A stretch of 64,000 nt of DNA, taken from Pseudomonas flexibilis (GTDB taxonomy: Bacteria; Pseudomonadota; Gammaproteobacteria; Pseudomonadales; Pseudomonadaceae). Location of the stretch: the NCBI RefSeq assembly GCF_000802425.1, contig NZ_JRUD01000008.1, positions 1 through 64,000 on the forward strand, given 5' to 3'. This document shows, piece by piece, positions 44,979-53,445 of the stretch (position 1 is the first letter of the stretch; each line of letters opens with the position of its first letter). A program made the translations under genes and the position numbers. The notes under the pieces are model-generated. The model worked only from the letters and a program-made list of their open reading frames with translations. It was not told the origin of the DNA and made no database searches.

Positions 44979-45611
44979 TCAGTGCCGGTGACCGGCGTGC
45001 GCCTGCTCACCGTTCAACTCACCGCGCGCCTGCAGCAGGATCTGCGTCGCGGCACTGGTCGCCAGGCTGGCCATGATGCCGGCCACCAGCAGGTCCGGCC
45101 AGGCGCTGCCGGTGCCGAACACGCCCAGCGCGGCCATCAGCACCGCGAGGTTGCCCAGCGCATCGTTGCGCGAACAAAGCCAGACGCTGCGCATGTTGCT
45201 GTCGCCCTCGCGGTAGGCGTAGAGCAGCGCCGCCACGCCGACGTTGGCCAGCAGCGCCAGGGTGCCCACTACGCCCATGGTCGGCGCGCTCGGTACCGTG
45301 CCGCTGACCAGATGCCACAGGGCGGTGGCCAGCACTGCGATGCCGAACAGCAGCATGCACAGCGCCTTGAACAGCGAGGCCCGTGCCCGCGCCACCACCC
45401 CCATGCCCAGCACCAGCAGACTGATGCCGTAGTTGGCAGCGTCGCCGGCGAAATCCAGCGAGTCTGCCAGCAGGGATACCGACCCGGCCGTGAAGCCGGC
45501 GCCGATTTCCACCACGAACATGGTGAAGTTCACCACCAGCGCGATCCACAAAATCTTCCGGTAACGGCCCGACCGCAGCGCGGTCGCGTGACTGCAGCAA
45601 TTGGCTCCCAT
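44979..45611 (-). CDS. Cation diffusion facilitator-type efflux protein
   Basis: This 210-residue membrane protein has five to six helices and the CDF signature SVSLLADSLDFAGDAANYG (about 44-62) with the expected Asp pairs. A second motif around residue 150 (LCSRNDALGNLAVLMAA) supplies the other metal-site Asp and Asn. The N-terminus MGANCCSHATAL and the His-rich end (HAGHRH) may bind metal. It lacks the usual cytoplasmic C-terminal domain, as do several CDF-like transporters of pseudomonads. It is divergent from a MerR-type regulator with a shared operator, so expression is probably metal-induced. The metal is likely Zn, Cd or Pb. Confidence 0.85.
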   Translation of the reverse strand: MGANCCSHATALRSGRYRKILWIALVVNFTMFVVEIGAGFTAGSVSLLADSLDFAGDAANYGISLLVLGMGVVARARASLFKALCMLLFGIAVLATALWHLVSGTVPSAPTMGVVGTLALLANVGVAALLYAYREGDSNMRSVWLCSRNDALGNLAVLMAALGVFGTGSAWPDLLVAGIMASLATSAATQILLQARGELNGEQAHAGHRH

Positions 45612-45644
45612 GGAGTCTCCTTGGTGTTTTTCAGAACTGGCCGT

Positions 45645-45675
45645 AGGCTAAAGCCTGTAGTTGCTACAGGGTCAA
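45645..45675 (-). promoter_or_regulatory. MerR-type operator-promoter of the efflux gene
   Basis: On the minus strand TTGACC (45675-45670) and TAGCCT (45650-45645) flank a 19-bp spacer holding the dyad CCTGTAG-N3-CTACAGG (45654-45670). A spacer longer than 17 bp with a central dyad is the signature of MerR-activated promoters; the dyad resembles known CadR/ZntR/PbrR sites. Confidence 0.85.
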
Positions 45676-45679
45676 GACC

Positions 45680-46102
45680 ATGTCCACTCCCCTCACCATC
45701 GGCGCATTGAGCAAGCAAAGCGGCGTCAACGTGGAGACCATCCGCTTCTATGAGCGCTCCGGCCTGCTGCCCGCGCCCCAGCGCACCCCGTCCGGCTACC
45801 GCAGCTACCGCGCCGAGGACGTCCGCCGGCTGCGCTTCATCCGCCGCGGTCGGGAGCTGGGCTTCAGCCTGGAGGAAATCCGCGAACTGCTGGAACTGGC
45901 CGCCCACCCGCAACAACCCTGCGCCAGCGCCGACCGCATGGTCCGCGAGCATCTGGATGCCATCGATACACGCATCCGCGACCTGCAGAACCTGCAGCAG
46001 GAACTGCGCAAGCTGGGCAACTGCCCGAGTGCCGAGGCCGAGCACTGCCGGCTGCTCGAAGCTCTGGACGAGCGCCACTGCTGCCAGCACCCGGACGACT
46101 GA
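45680..46102 (+). CDS. MerR-family metal-responsive regulator (CadR/PbrR-like)
   Basis: This 140-residue regulator has N-terminal winged HTH TIGALSKQSGVNVETIRFYE (6-25), helices with RRGRELGFSLEEIRELL, and a long dimerisation helix (about 84-114). The C-terminal ligand loop contains Cys81, Cys115 and Cys123 plus a Cys134-Cys135-His137 tail, the pattern of divalent-metal sensors such as CadR and PbrR. It is divergent from the CDF-type efflux gene with the operator between. It starts at ATG 45680, only 5 bp from the -35 box of the divergent promoter, so binding should also block its own expression. Confidence 0.9.
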   Translation: MSTPLTIGALSKQSGVNVETIRFYERSGLLPAPQRTPSGYRSYRAEDVRRLRFIRRGRELGFSLEEIRELLELAAHPQQPCASADRMVREHLDAIDTRIRDLQNLQQELRKLGNCPSAEAEHCRLLEALDERHCCQHPDD

Positions 46103-46181
46103 GCCCCATCAATACCGGCCGCGCGGTTTGCTGGCAGAGTGCGCGGCCCTGCCCTCCCGATACCGGAAAAGGAACATCGAA

Positions 46182-47081
46182 ATGAGCGAAACCTGGGCCT
46201 GGCTGGGCGTGGCGCGTGGGCGCTTTCTGCCGCTGACGCTGAGTTGCGTGGCGCTCGGACTGGCGCTGGCCCTGCCGCCGGCTCCACCCGCATCGCTGCC
46301 GTTCGGCGAAGCCCTCCTCGTACTGATTGGCGCGCTGGCTGCCCACGTGGCGGTCAACGCCCTCAACGAGTACGGCGATTACCGCAGCGGGCTGGACCTG
46401 CGCACCCGGCGCACCGCCTTCAGCGGTGGCAGCGGCACGCTGGTGGCGCATCCGCAGCTGCTCGGCCGCACCCTGCTGCTGGGCATTGGCAGCCTATTGA
46501 CCTGCGCGCTGATCGGCCTGTTCTTCCTGCTGCGCCAGCCGCAGCTGTTTGCCAGCCTGGCGCCCCTGGGGTTGGCCGGCCTGCTGCTGGTGCTGGCGTA
46601 TACCCCCTGGCTGACCCGCCATCCCTGGCTCTGCCTGTTCGCCCCGGGCCTCGGCTTCGCCCTGATGGTGCTTGGCGCGCGTCTGGTGCTCGGCGGCCCG
46701 CTGGACAGTGGCGACCTGCTGCTGACCCTGGTGCCGCTGCTGCTGTGCAACAACCTGCTGCTGCTCAGCCAGATTCCTGACATCGACGCCGACCGCGCCG
46801 CCGGCCGCCGCACGCTGCCCATGCAGATCGGTGTTGCCGGAGCGCTGCGGGTGGCGCTGCGGCACTGGCTGCTGGCCTATGGCGTCTTGTTGGCGGCCCT
46901 GTGGCAGCGCGAACTGGCCGGCGCCGCGCTGGGCTTGCTGACCCTGCCGCTGGCACTGCGCGCCGCCTGGCTGCTGCGCCGCAATGCGCTGGAACCGCAA
47001 CGCCTGCTGCCGGCCCTGGGACTGAACGCGGCAGTCAGCGTGGGAACGCCGCTGCTGATGGCGGTGGGGCTGCTGATCTGA
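46182..47081 (+). CDS. UbiA-family prenyltransferase
   Basis: This 299-residue membrane protein has eight to nine helices. The two Asp-rich motifs are present, NALNEYGDYRSGLD (about 60-73) and SQIPDIDADRAAGRRTLP (about 197-214), which bind the prenyl diphosphate through Mg2+. This is the MenA/UbiA superfamily; the relation to menaquinone-type 1,4-dihydroxy-2-naphthoate prenyltransferases is close in motif layout, but Pseudomonas generally uses ubiquinone, so the acceptor is open. It starts at ATG 46182, 79 bp after the MerR gene on the same strand, and may be transcribed with it or alone. Confidence 0.8.
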   Translation: MSETWAWLGVARGRFLPLTLSCVALGLALALPPAPPASLPFGEALLVLIGALAAHVAVNALNEYGDYRSGLDLRTRRTAFSGGSGTLVAHPQLLGRTLLLGIGSLLTCALIGLFFLLRQPQLFASLAPLGLAGLLLVLAYTPWLTRHPWLCLFAPGLGFALMVLGARLVLGGPLDSGDLLLTLVPLLLCNNLLLLSQIPDIDADRAAGRRTLPMQIGVAGALRVALRHWLLAYGVLLAALWQRELAGAALGLLTLPLALRAAWLLRRNALEPQRLLPALGLNAAVSVGTPLLMAVGLLI

Positions 47082-47198
47082 CGCATCAGAACCTGCGGTG
47101 CCGCCCCAGACCTTGGCGGCCAGAACGACGCCGACCGCCCTACCCCGAACGGAGCCGCAGTTGAAATCCCTCCTTCCGCAAGCAGGGCGACACACCCC

Positions 47199-48818
47199 TC
47201 AAAGCTGGAAGCGACTGGTCAGCCGGTTCAGGTCGGTGGCCAGGCGCGCCAGCTCGTCGCTGGCTGCCGAGGTCTGCTGGGCGCCGGCGGCGCTCTGCTG
47301 GGCGATGTCGCGGATGGTCACCAGGTTGCGGTCCACTTCGCGGGCCACCTGGGCCTGTTCCTCGGCGGCGCTGGCGATCACCAGGTTCATCTCGTTGATC
47401 TGGCTGATGCGTTCGGCGATGCGTCCCAGCGCCTGGTCGGCGCGCCCGGCCATGCCCTGGCTATGGGTCGCGACTTCGCTGCTTTCGTGCATTTCCCGGA
47501 CCGCCGCCTGGGTTGCGGTCTGGATAGCGCCGATCATGCGCTCGATTTCCTGGGTCGAGCTGTGGGTGCGTTGCGCCAGGCTGCGCACCTCGTCGGCCAC
47601 TACCGCAAAGCCGCGCCCTGCCTCGCCGGCACGCGCCGCCTCGATGGCCGCGTTGAGGGCCAGCAGGTTGGTCTGGTCGGCGATGCCCTGGATCACCACC
47701 AGCACCTGGCCGATGGATTCCGCCTCGGCCGCCAGACGCTCGACGGTGGCTGCCGTCTGGCCCAGCTTGCCGCCCAGCTGATCGATGCTCTCGCGGGTCG
47801 CCGCCACCTGGCGCAGACCGTCACGGGCCTCGCGCTCGACCTCGCCGGAGGCCGTCGAGGTGCGGGTGGCGTTGCCGGCCACTTCGTCCACGGCGGTGGA
47901 CATCTCCGTGACCGCCGTGGCGGCCTGCTGCACTTCGTCATTCTGGCGGGTGATGCCGCGCGCGGTGTCGTCGGTCACCGCGTGCAGCTCCTCGGCGGCC
48001 GAGGCCAGCTGGGTGGCCGAGCCCTGGATGCGCTGCAGGGTATCGCGCAGGTTCTGCTGCATCTGCTGCACCGAACGCTGCACCTCGGTGATCTCGTCAC
48101 GACCGACCGGGTTCAGCGGTTGGGTCAGATCCCCTTCCGCCACGCGGCCAGCGGCCTGCTTGAGCGTGTCCAGCGGGCCCATGATGCTGCGCAGCAGCAG
48201 CGCGGCCAGCCCCGCGCCGAGCGCCAGCAGCACCACGATGACGCCGATGGTGATCCGCTGGTTGGTTTCGTAACGGGCCACGGACTCGTCGTACACGGCA
48301 CGGGACGCCTGCAGCTGGACATCCATCAGGGCATTAATGGCCGCGGAGATCGGATCGATGCGGCCATACAGCTCGGTGTCCACGAACTGCTGCAGGTCGA
48401 AGGAGTTCTTGCTGCGCAGGATCTCGCGCAGGTTGCTCAGCGGGGCGCGCAGGTCCTGCATCATCGGCTCGATACGCGCCACCAGTTGCTGCTCGTCCTC
48501 CAGCAGGAAGGTACCCAGGTAACGCTTCCAGGCCCGGTCGATGTCCGCCAGGGCCTTGTCCACATCACCCAGCGCCTGTTCGTAGGACATCAGGCCGAGA
48601 TTGGCCTTCTGCGCGGCGTCGACAATCTGCACGGCATACATGTCCGACACCACCTTGAGTTCGCGCAGCGGGACGACGCGGTCCAGGTACATCGAGTTCA
48701 GCCCCACCAGGCTGCGTTGCTGGGCGACCAGCGACACCACGCCAGTGATCAGGGTACCGAGCAGCATCATGCCGACCAGCAGCAGCAGACGGGTGCGTAT
48801 GGTCCAGTTTTGCAACAT
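47199..48818 (-). CDS. Methyl-accepting chemotaxis protein (full-length signalling domain)
   Basis: This 539-residue chemoreceptor has TM1 (about 10-31) and a helical periplasmic sensor of the four-helix-bundle type (about 32-190). TM2 (about 190-211) and HAMP (about 212-265) lead to the signalling domain with the conserved hairpin tip [34 protein letters not shown]. The signalling helices carry [20 protein letters not shown] in the N-helix, as in 40-heptad Pseudomonas receptors. It ends ...RLTSRFQL without a CheR-binding pentapeptide. The ligand is unknown. It is tandem with a paralogue at 49016-50572 that shares almost the whole C-terminal half. Confidence 0.92.
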   Translation of the reverse strand: MLQNWTIRTRLLLLVGMMLLGTLITGVVSLVAQQRSLVGLNSMYLDRVVPLRELKVVSDMYAVQIVDAAQKANLGLMSYEQALGDVDKALADIDRAWKRYLGTFLLEDEQQLVARIEPMMQDLRAPLSNLREILRSKNSFDLQQFVDTELYGRIDPISAAINALMDVQLQASRAVYDESVARYETNQRITIGVIVVLLALGAGLAALLLRSIMGPLDTLKQAAGRVAEGDLTQPLNPVGRDEITEVQRSVQQMQQNLRDTLQRIQGSATQLASAAEELHAVTDDTARGITRQNDEVQQAATAVTEMSTAVDEVAGNATRTSTASGEVEREARDGLRQVAATRESIDQLGGKLGQTAATVERLAAEAESIGQVLVVIQGIADQTNLLALNAAIEAARAGEAGRGFAVVADEVRSLAQRTHSSTQEIERMIGAIQTATQAAVREMHESSEVATHSQGMAGRADQALGRIAERISQINEMNLVIASAAEEQAQVAREVDRNLVTIRDIAQQSAAGAQQTSAASDELARLATDLNRLTSRFQL

Positions 48819-49015
48819 GGCCTTCTCCTTGAAGTGAACACGGCGAAACGCCGAAGCACATCGGCGCTTCGGCCCTCGGAAGCTTCCCCAGAGGGGACAC
48901 GCAGACGCTGGCAGTCGGTTTATAGGGTTCTGGTAGCCCGCCGCAGCGGGTCCGACGCGCCGTTATCGGCAGCAGATGCCGAAAATTGAGTCCATTTTCG
49001 GCACCCCCACTCGAT

Positions 49016-50572
49016 CTAGAGCTGGAAGCGGCTGGTCAGGCGGGTCAGATCGGTGGCCAGGCGCGTCAGCTCGTCGCTGGCGGCCGAGGTCTGCTGGGCG
49101 CCGGCGGCGCTCTGCTGGGCGATGTCGCGGATGGCCACCAGGTTGCGGTCCACTTCGCGGGCCACCTGGGCCTGCTCCTCGGCGGCGCTGGCGATCACCA
49201 GGTTCATCTCGTTGATCTGCCCGACCCGTTCGGCGATGCGCGCCAGGGCCTGGTCGGCCTGCCCGGCCATGCCCTGGCTGTGCGCGGCCACTTCGCTGCT
49301 TTCATGCATTTCCCTGACGGCAGCCTGGGTGGCGCTCTGGATGGCGCCGATCATCCGTTCGATCTCCTGGGTCGAACTGCGCGTGCGCTGCGCCAGGCCG
49401 CGCACCTCGTCGGCCACCACCGCAAAGCCGCGTCCGGCGTCTCCGGCGCGGGCCGCCTCGATGGCCGCGTTGAGGGCCAGCAGGTTGGTCTGGTCGGCGA
49501 TGGCCTGGATCACCACCAGCACCTGGCCGATGCTTTCGCGGGTCGCCGCCACCTGGCGCAGGCCGTCGCGGGCTTCCTGCTCGGCGTCGCTGGACGCCGT
49601 CGAGGTACGCGTGGCGTTGCCAGCCACCTCGTCCACGGCGGTGGACATCTCGGTGACCGCCGTGGCGGCCTGCTGGACTTCGTCGTTCTGGCGAGCGATG
49701 CCGCGCGCGGTGTCCTCGGTGACCGCGTGCAGTTCCTCGGAGGCCGACGCCAGTTGGGTGGCCGAACCCTGGATGCGTCCGATCAGCGTGGCCAGCTGCT
49801 CCTGCATTTCGCGGGTGGCGAACAGGATGCTGCTGCGATCATCCGCCGCCACCGGCAGCTTCTGGGTGAGATCGCCATTGGCTATCCGGCGCAGCGCCAG
49901 CGCCGCCTCGGCGGGCTCGCCGCCCACCTGACGAAAGACGCCACGACCGACCAGCAGCGTGGCGCCAGCCACCAGCAGCAGGGTGGCCAGGCTGATGAAC
50001 AGAGCCATGCGCGAAGACGCATCGAGCCCGGCCACCAGCGACACGTAGCCGGCATCGGCTTCCTGGTCGCTTTGCTTCACCAGTTCCAGCAACGGACCGC
50101 GCAGGGCGCGCCAGGCCGGGGTTTCCTGTTCGACCAGCAGCAAGCGCGCCTCGATGAGCTCGCCGACCCGGACTCGCTCGATGACTTGCGCCTGGAGCGG
50201 CGGCCAGGCACGCAGGTGGCGCCGCAGCGTCTCGGCATCGGCGACATGCTCAGGATCGTTCGCCAACAGGGCGACCAGCCGCTCACCGGCGGAATTAAGG
50301 TTTTCCAGGGCCGCCTGATGGTTCTTGTACGCCTGTTGATTCGCGGGATCGATCAGGATGTTGCGCAACGCCTGCCCCATCTGCAGGCCGTTGGCATAGG
50401 TCTCGGTAGCCAGCTGGCTGAGCGCCACGTGATGCTCCACGAACTCGACCAGTTGGTCCTTGGCGCGCTGCGCATAGAACAGCGTCACTGCTGCCAGTAC
50501 CAGCACCCCGAGCACGCTGGCGCAGCCCAGCAGCCACAGACGCGCCTTGAGCGTTTGCGTGCGGTTATCCAT
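49016..50572 (-). CDS. Methyl-accepting chemotaxis protein with shortened signalling helix
   Basis: This 518-residue paralogue of the neighbouring receptor has TM1 (about 10-32), a different periplasmic sensor, TM2 (about 185-207), HAMP, and a signalling domain nearly identical to its neighbour. Compared with that protein it lacks 24 residues of the N-terminal signalling helix: ATRESI is followed directly by GQVLVVIQ, where the neighbour has DQLGGKLG...RLAAEAESI between. The C-terminal helix is not shortened to match, and 24 is not a multiple of seven, so coiled-coil register should be disturbed. The start is ATG 50572, close behind GGGGGAG; a GTG one codon upstream is possible. Confidence 0.88.
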   Translation of the reverse strand: MDNRTQTLKARLWLLGCASVLGVLVLAAVTLFYAQRAKDQLVEFVEHHVALSQLATETYANGLQMGQALRNILIDPANQQAYKNHQAALENLNSAGERLVALLANDPEHVADAETLRRHLRAWPPLQAQVIERVRVGELIEARLLLVEQETPAWRALRGPLLELVKQSDQEADAGYVSLVAGLDASSRMALFISLATLLLVAGATLLVGRGVFRQVGGEPAEAALALRRIANGDLTQKLPVAADDRSSILFATREMQEQLATLIGRIQGSATQLASASEELHAVTEDTARGIARQNDEVQQAATAVTEMSTAVDEVAGNATRTSTASSDAEQEARDGLRQVAATRESIGQVLVVIQAIADQTNLLALNAAIEAARAGDAGRGFAVVADEVRGLAQRTRSSTQEIERMIGAIQSATQAAVREMHESSEVAAHSQGMAGQADQALARIAERVGQINEMNLVIASAAEEQAQVAREVDRNLVAIRDIAQQSAAGAQQTSAASDELTRLATDLTRLTSRFQL

Positions 50573-50656
50573 CACTCCCCCTTTTGTACTGGCGAATGGG
50601 CCTTGCGTGGCCCGTTAGGGCGTTTATCGGAAACAAACGGCGAAACTTGACGCATG

Positions 50657-51598
50657 TCACGACGCGTCGCGGAAAACCAGTGCCTTCAATCCACCGTGCG
50701 GATCGATATCGGCGAACTCCGGCGGGTTCTCCAGCCGCTGCTCGAAGCGCAGGCTCGGCGCCTCGCTGGCCATACCCTCGATCAGGAAAGCGGCGTCGAT
50801 GTCCGGCGCGTTGATGCAGGCCAGCACCCCTCCGCCCGGCGTCAGCAATTCCGGCAGCTTGCGCAGGATCTTGGCGTAGTCGCGGGTCAGCGCGAAGCTG
50901 CCCTTCTGGAAGCTGGGCGGGTCGATGATGACCAGGTCATACGGCCCTTCCCGGCGCACCCGGCCCCAGGACTTGAACAGTTCATGGGGCAGAAAGCTCA
51001 CCCGCCCCAGGTCATGACCGTTGAGTCGGTGATTGTCCCGGCCACGCGCCAGGGCGGCGCCAGCCATGTCCAGGTTGACCACCCGCTCGGCGCCGCCGGC
51101 CAGGGCCGCCACCGAGAAGCCGCAGGTGTAGGCGAAGAGGTTGAGCACCCGCTTGCCGGCCGCATTGTCGCGCACCCAGCGGCGCCCGTAGCGCATGTCG
51201 AGGAACAGCCCGCTGTTCTGCTTGCGGCCCAGATCCAGCTGGTAGCGCAGGCCGTCCTCGGTGATCTGCCAGCCGTCCAGTGCCTCGCCGACCAGGAACT
51301 CGGTCGGGCTGCCGGGCTGGTAACGCAGGTGCAGCAACAGATGACGGGCACCGCTGCCCTGCCAGGCAGCCGACTCGCCTAGGCGCAGCAGCAGCGCGCG
51401 CAGCGCCTCAAGGCCGTCGCCCTCCGGCTCGCGGAACAGCGACACCAGCAGCACGCCTTCCAGCCAGTCGACCGTAAGCTGCTCCAGACCCGGCCAGCAA
51501 CGGCCGCGACCATGCAGCAGGCGGCGGGTCTCGGCGGGCGGCGAGACCAGCGCATCGAGCACACACTGCTCCAGTGTGGCGAGGGCGTCGGGGTTCAT
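50657..51598 (-). CDS. SAM-dependent RNA methyltransferase (RlmI/RlmK-like)
   Basis: This 313-residue class I methyltransferase has an N-terminal RNA-handling region (about 1-125), SAM motif VLNLFAYTCGFSVAAL (about 156-171), acidic VVNLDM loop and catalytic VIIDPPSFQKG (about 230-240). It ends in PHGGLKALVF. The DPPSF motif and the upstream DMRYGRRW, GKRVLNLFAYT arrangement are those of 23S rRNA cytosine/guanine methyltransferases RlmI and RlmKL. It lacks the PUA domain of RlmI, so it is the shorter RlmK-like form. The exact base is not known. ATG 51598 is chosen; a TTG six codons upstream is in frame. Confidence 0.85.
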   Translation of the reverse strand: MNPDALATLEQCVLDALVSPPAETRRLLHGRGRCWPGLEQLTVDWLEGVLLVSLFREPEGDGLEALRALLLRLGESAAWQGSGARHLLLHLRYQPGSPTEFLVGEALDGWQITEDGLRYQLDLGRKQNSGLFLDMRYGRRWVRDNAAGKRVLNLFAYTCGFSVAALAGGAERVVNLDMAGAALARGRDNHRLNGHDLGRVSFLPHELFKSWGRVRREGPYDLVIIDPPSFQKGSFALTRDYAKILRKLPELLTPGGGVLACINAPDIDAAFLIEGMASEAPSLRFEQRLENPPEFADIDPHGGLKALVFRDAS

Positions 51599-51663
51599 TG
51601 GCGGTGGCACCTGCAAAAAAAAGCCGGCATTGTACTCGCCTCGCTGCCTACCGGAGAGCCACC

Positions 51664-52386
51664 ATGCCCGTGACCCGTTTCGGAATCGTCCCCGCCCTTA
51701 TCCTCGGAGCCGCGTTGGCCTTCGCTGGCTGGTCAGTGGGCCAGGGTATCGAGCGTTTTCGCCTGGCAGACCGTTCGGTGACCGTGAAGGGGCTGGCCGA
51801 GCTGGACGTGAAGAGCGACTTCGCCATCTGGACCCTGGGCTTCCGCCGGGGCGGATCGAGTTTCGACGAAGTGCAGCGCCAGCTGGCCGCGGACCGCCAG
51901 CGGGTGGTCGCCTTCCTGAGCGAGCAGGGCTTTACCGCCGAGGAAATCGAGGTGCGCCCACTGCAGGTGCAGGACCTGCTGGCCCGTGAATGGGGCAACA
52001 GCGACGTGGCGCTGCGCTTCACCGGCCAGGGACAGGTGCTGGTGAAGTCCTCCCGCGTGGATGCCGTGGCCAAGGCCGCCAACGCCAGCGATCCGCTGAT
52101 CCAGGCCGGCATCCAGCTGGAGAACCCCGACGGCTTCGCCGGACCCCGCTACCAACTGCGCGGCTTCAACGAAGTCAAACCGCAGCTCCTCGAAGAAGCC
52201 ACCCGCAACGCCCGCGAACAGGCCGCCAAATTCGCCGCCGACGCCGGCGCCACCCTGGGCGATCTGAGAAGCGCCAACCAGGGCGTGATCCGCGTACTCG
52301 ACGACGACGGCAGCGACATGGACAGCTCGCGCACCATCGGCAAGCGCCTGCGTGTGGTCAGCACCTTCCAGTTCGCCCTGGAGTGA
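51664..52386 (+). CDS. SIMPL-domain (DUF541) periplasmic protein
   Basis: This 240-residue protein has an N-terminal membrane anchor or signal (about 6-26, VPALILGAALAFAGWSVG) and a SIMPL/DUF541 domain (about 35-235). VTVKGLAELDVKSDFAIW, then FTAEEIEVRPLQVQDLLARE, and the conserved EATRNAREQAAKFAADAGATLGDL helix lead to the C-terminal RVVSTFQF strand. Homologues include YggE/BP26 and are linked to oxidative or envelope stress; molecular function is not known. It is followed by a palindrome at 52437 and the VanZ-like gene on the same strand. Confidence 0.85.
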   Translation: MPVTRFGIVPALILGAALAFAGWSVGQGIERFRLADRSVTVKGLAELDVKSDFAIWTLGFRRGGSSFDEVQRQLAADRQRVVAFLSEQGFTAEEIEVRPLQVQDLLAREWGNSDVALRFTGQGQVLVKSSRVDAVAKAANASDPLIQAGIQLENPDGFAGPRYQLRGFNEVKPQLLEEATRNAREQAAKFAADAGATLGDLRSANQGVIRVLDDDGSDMDSSRTIGKRLRVVSTFQFALE

Positions 52387-52436
52387 TGCGAAGCGGCCCC
52401 GGTGGGCGACCGTCCCTGTGGGGCACTACCCTGTAG

Positions 52437-52455
52437 GGCCGGCTTCACGCCGGCC
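52437..52455. repeat. GC-rich palindrome
   Basis: GGCCGGC-TTCAC-GCCGGCC in the gap after the SIMPL gene, preceded by CTGTAG. Probably a REP-like element or a weak terminator; there is no T-run. Confidence 0.5.
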
Positions 52456-52511
52456 GGAATACACCCGCCGCCCTGTACCCGCTGCTTCCGCTTTCACCGC
52501 AAGGACCACCC

Positions 52512-52871
52512 ATGCACCTGCTCCACCGCATTCCCCTTTCGCTCTGGCGCCTGGCCTTCACCGCCTGCCTGCTTGCCGTGCTGGTGCTCGCCCTGCTTCC
52601 CGATCCCGACCCACGCCTGAGCACCGGCTGGGACAAGGGCAACCACCTGCTGGCCTTTGCCAGCCTGGCGTTTCTGGGCTGCATGGCGCTGCGCGGCCGC
52701 CGGCTGATGATCACGGCGGGCCTGCTCGGCTATGGCGTGCTCATCGAGCTGCTGCAGGGCCTGACCGGCTACCGGTTCGCCGAATGGGCCGACCTGCTGG
52801 CCGATGGCCTGGGCATCGCCCTCGGCCTGCTGGCTTACGTTGTGCTGCGCCCCCGTGTTTCCCACCCTTGA
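52512..52871 (+). CDS. VanZ-like membrane protein
   Basis: This 119-residue protein has four hydrophobic segments. STGWDKGNHLLAFASLAFLG (about 37-56), then IELLQGLTGYRFAEWADLLADGLG (about 77-100), is the VanZ family core: the conserved D-K-x-x-H and the E..Q...R..D..D residues are present. VanZ proteins affect antibiotic or envelope-related resistance in other bacteria; their action in Pseudomonas is unknown. The start is ATG 52512. It is 13 bp before the next gene and likely co-transcribed with it. Confidence 0.85.
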   Translation: MHLLHRIPLSLWRLAFTACLLAVLVLALLPDPDPRLSTGWDKGNHLLAFASLAFLGCMALRGRRLMITAGLLGYGVLIELLQGLTGYRFAEWADLLADGLGIALGLLAYVVLRPRVSHP

Positions 52872-52884
52872 AGGACCTACCACC

Positions 52885-53310
52885 ATGTTCCGCCCCGTCT
52901 TCCTCCTGCTCCCCGCCCTGCTCGCCAGCGCCACCGCCTTGGCCGACAACCGACTGACCATCGAACTGACCGGCATCCAGCACGACCGCGGTGAGCTGAG
53001 CGTCGGCCTGTACCAGGACCCCAAGACCTTCCGCAAGGAACCCCAGGCGTTCCAGGTGCACAAGCTGCCGGCCACCCCGGGCACTGCCACCCTGACCCTG
53101 GAAAACCTGCCCGCCGGCCGCTACGCGATCATGGCCTACCACGACGAGGACGGTAACGGCGAACTCAACCGCCGCTTCGGCATGTTCCCCACCGAAGGCT
53201 ACGCGCTGTCCAACAACCCCACGGTGATGGGCCCGCCGAGCTTCGAGGACAGTGCGTTCGAGGTGGTGGAGGGTGGGGAGAATCGGGTGGTCTTGGAGGT
53301 GAGGTACTAA
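52885..53310 (+). CDS. DUF2141 periplasmic protein
   Basis: This 141-residue exported protein has a signal peptide ending TALA-DN. A DUF2141 beta-sandwich follows: RGELSVGLYQDPKTF (about 37-51), LPAGRYAIMAYHDEDGNGELNRRF (about 77-100), then PTEGYALSNNPTVMGPPSFEDSAF. The acidic DEDGNGELNR stretch is the family hallmark and could bind Ca2+. Function is unknown. It follows the VanZ-like gene by 13 bp. It is convergent with mshQ, with a degenerate REPIN in the 135-bp gap. Confidence 0.85.
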   Translation: MFRPVFLLLPALLASATALADNRLTIELTGIQHDRGELSVGLYQDPKTFRKEPQAFQVHKLPATPGTATLTLENLPAGRYAIMAYHDEDGNGELNRRFGMFPTEGYALSNNPTVMGPPSFEDSAFEVVEGGENRVVLEVRY

Positions 53311-53335
53311 GGCGGTGCCGGCCTCCGGACCTTTA

Positions 53336-53405
53336 GTGGGCGGCTTCAGCCGCGATGCTTTTGTGCGCCCCAGCCCACGCGCATCGCGACTGAAGTTGAC
53401 TCCAC
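53336..53405. repeat. Degenerate REPIN
   Basis: GTGGGCGGCTTCAGCCGCGATG at 53336-53357 and an inverted, diverged mate at 53382-53405 (sharing CTTCAG and CGCGATG). It lies between the convergent DUF2141 and mshQ genes and may help end both transcripts. Confidence 0.65.
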
Positions 53406-53445
53406 GGAAGCAGGCCGGATTGCCGAACTTCATTCACAACCCAGC

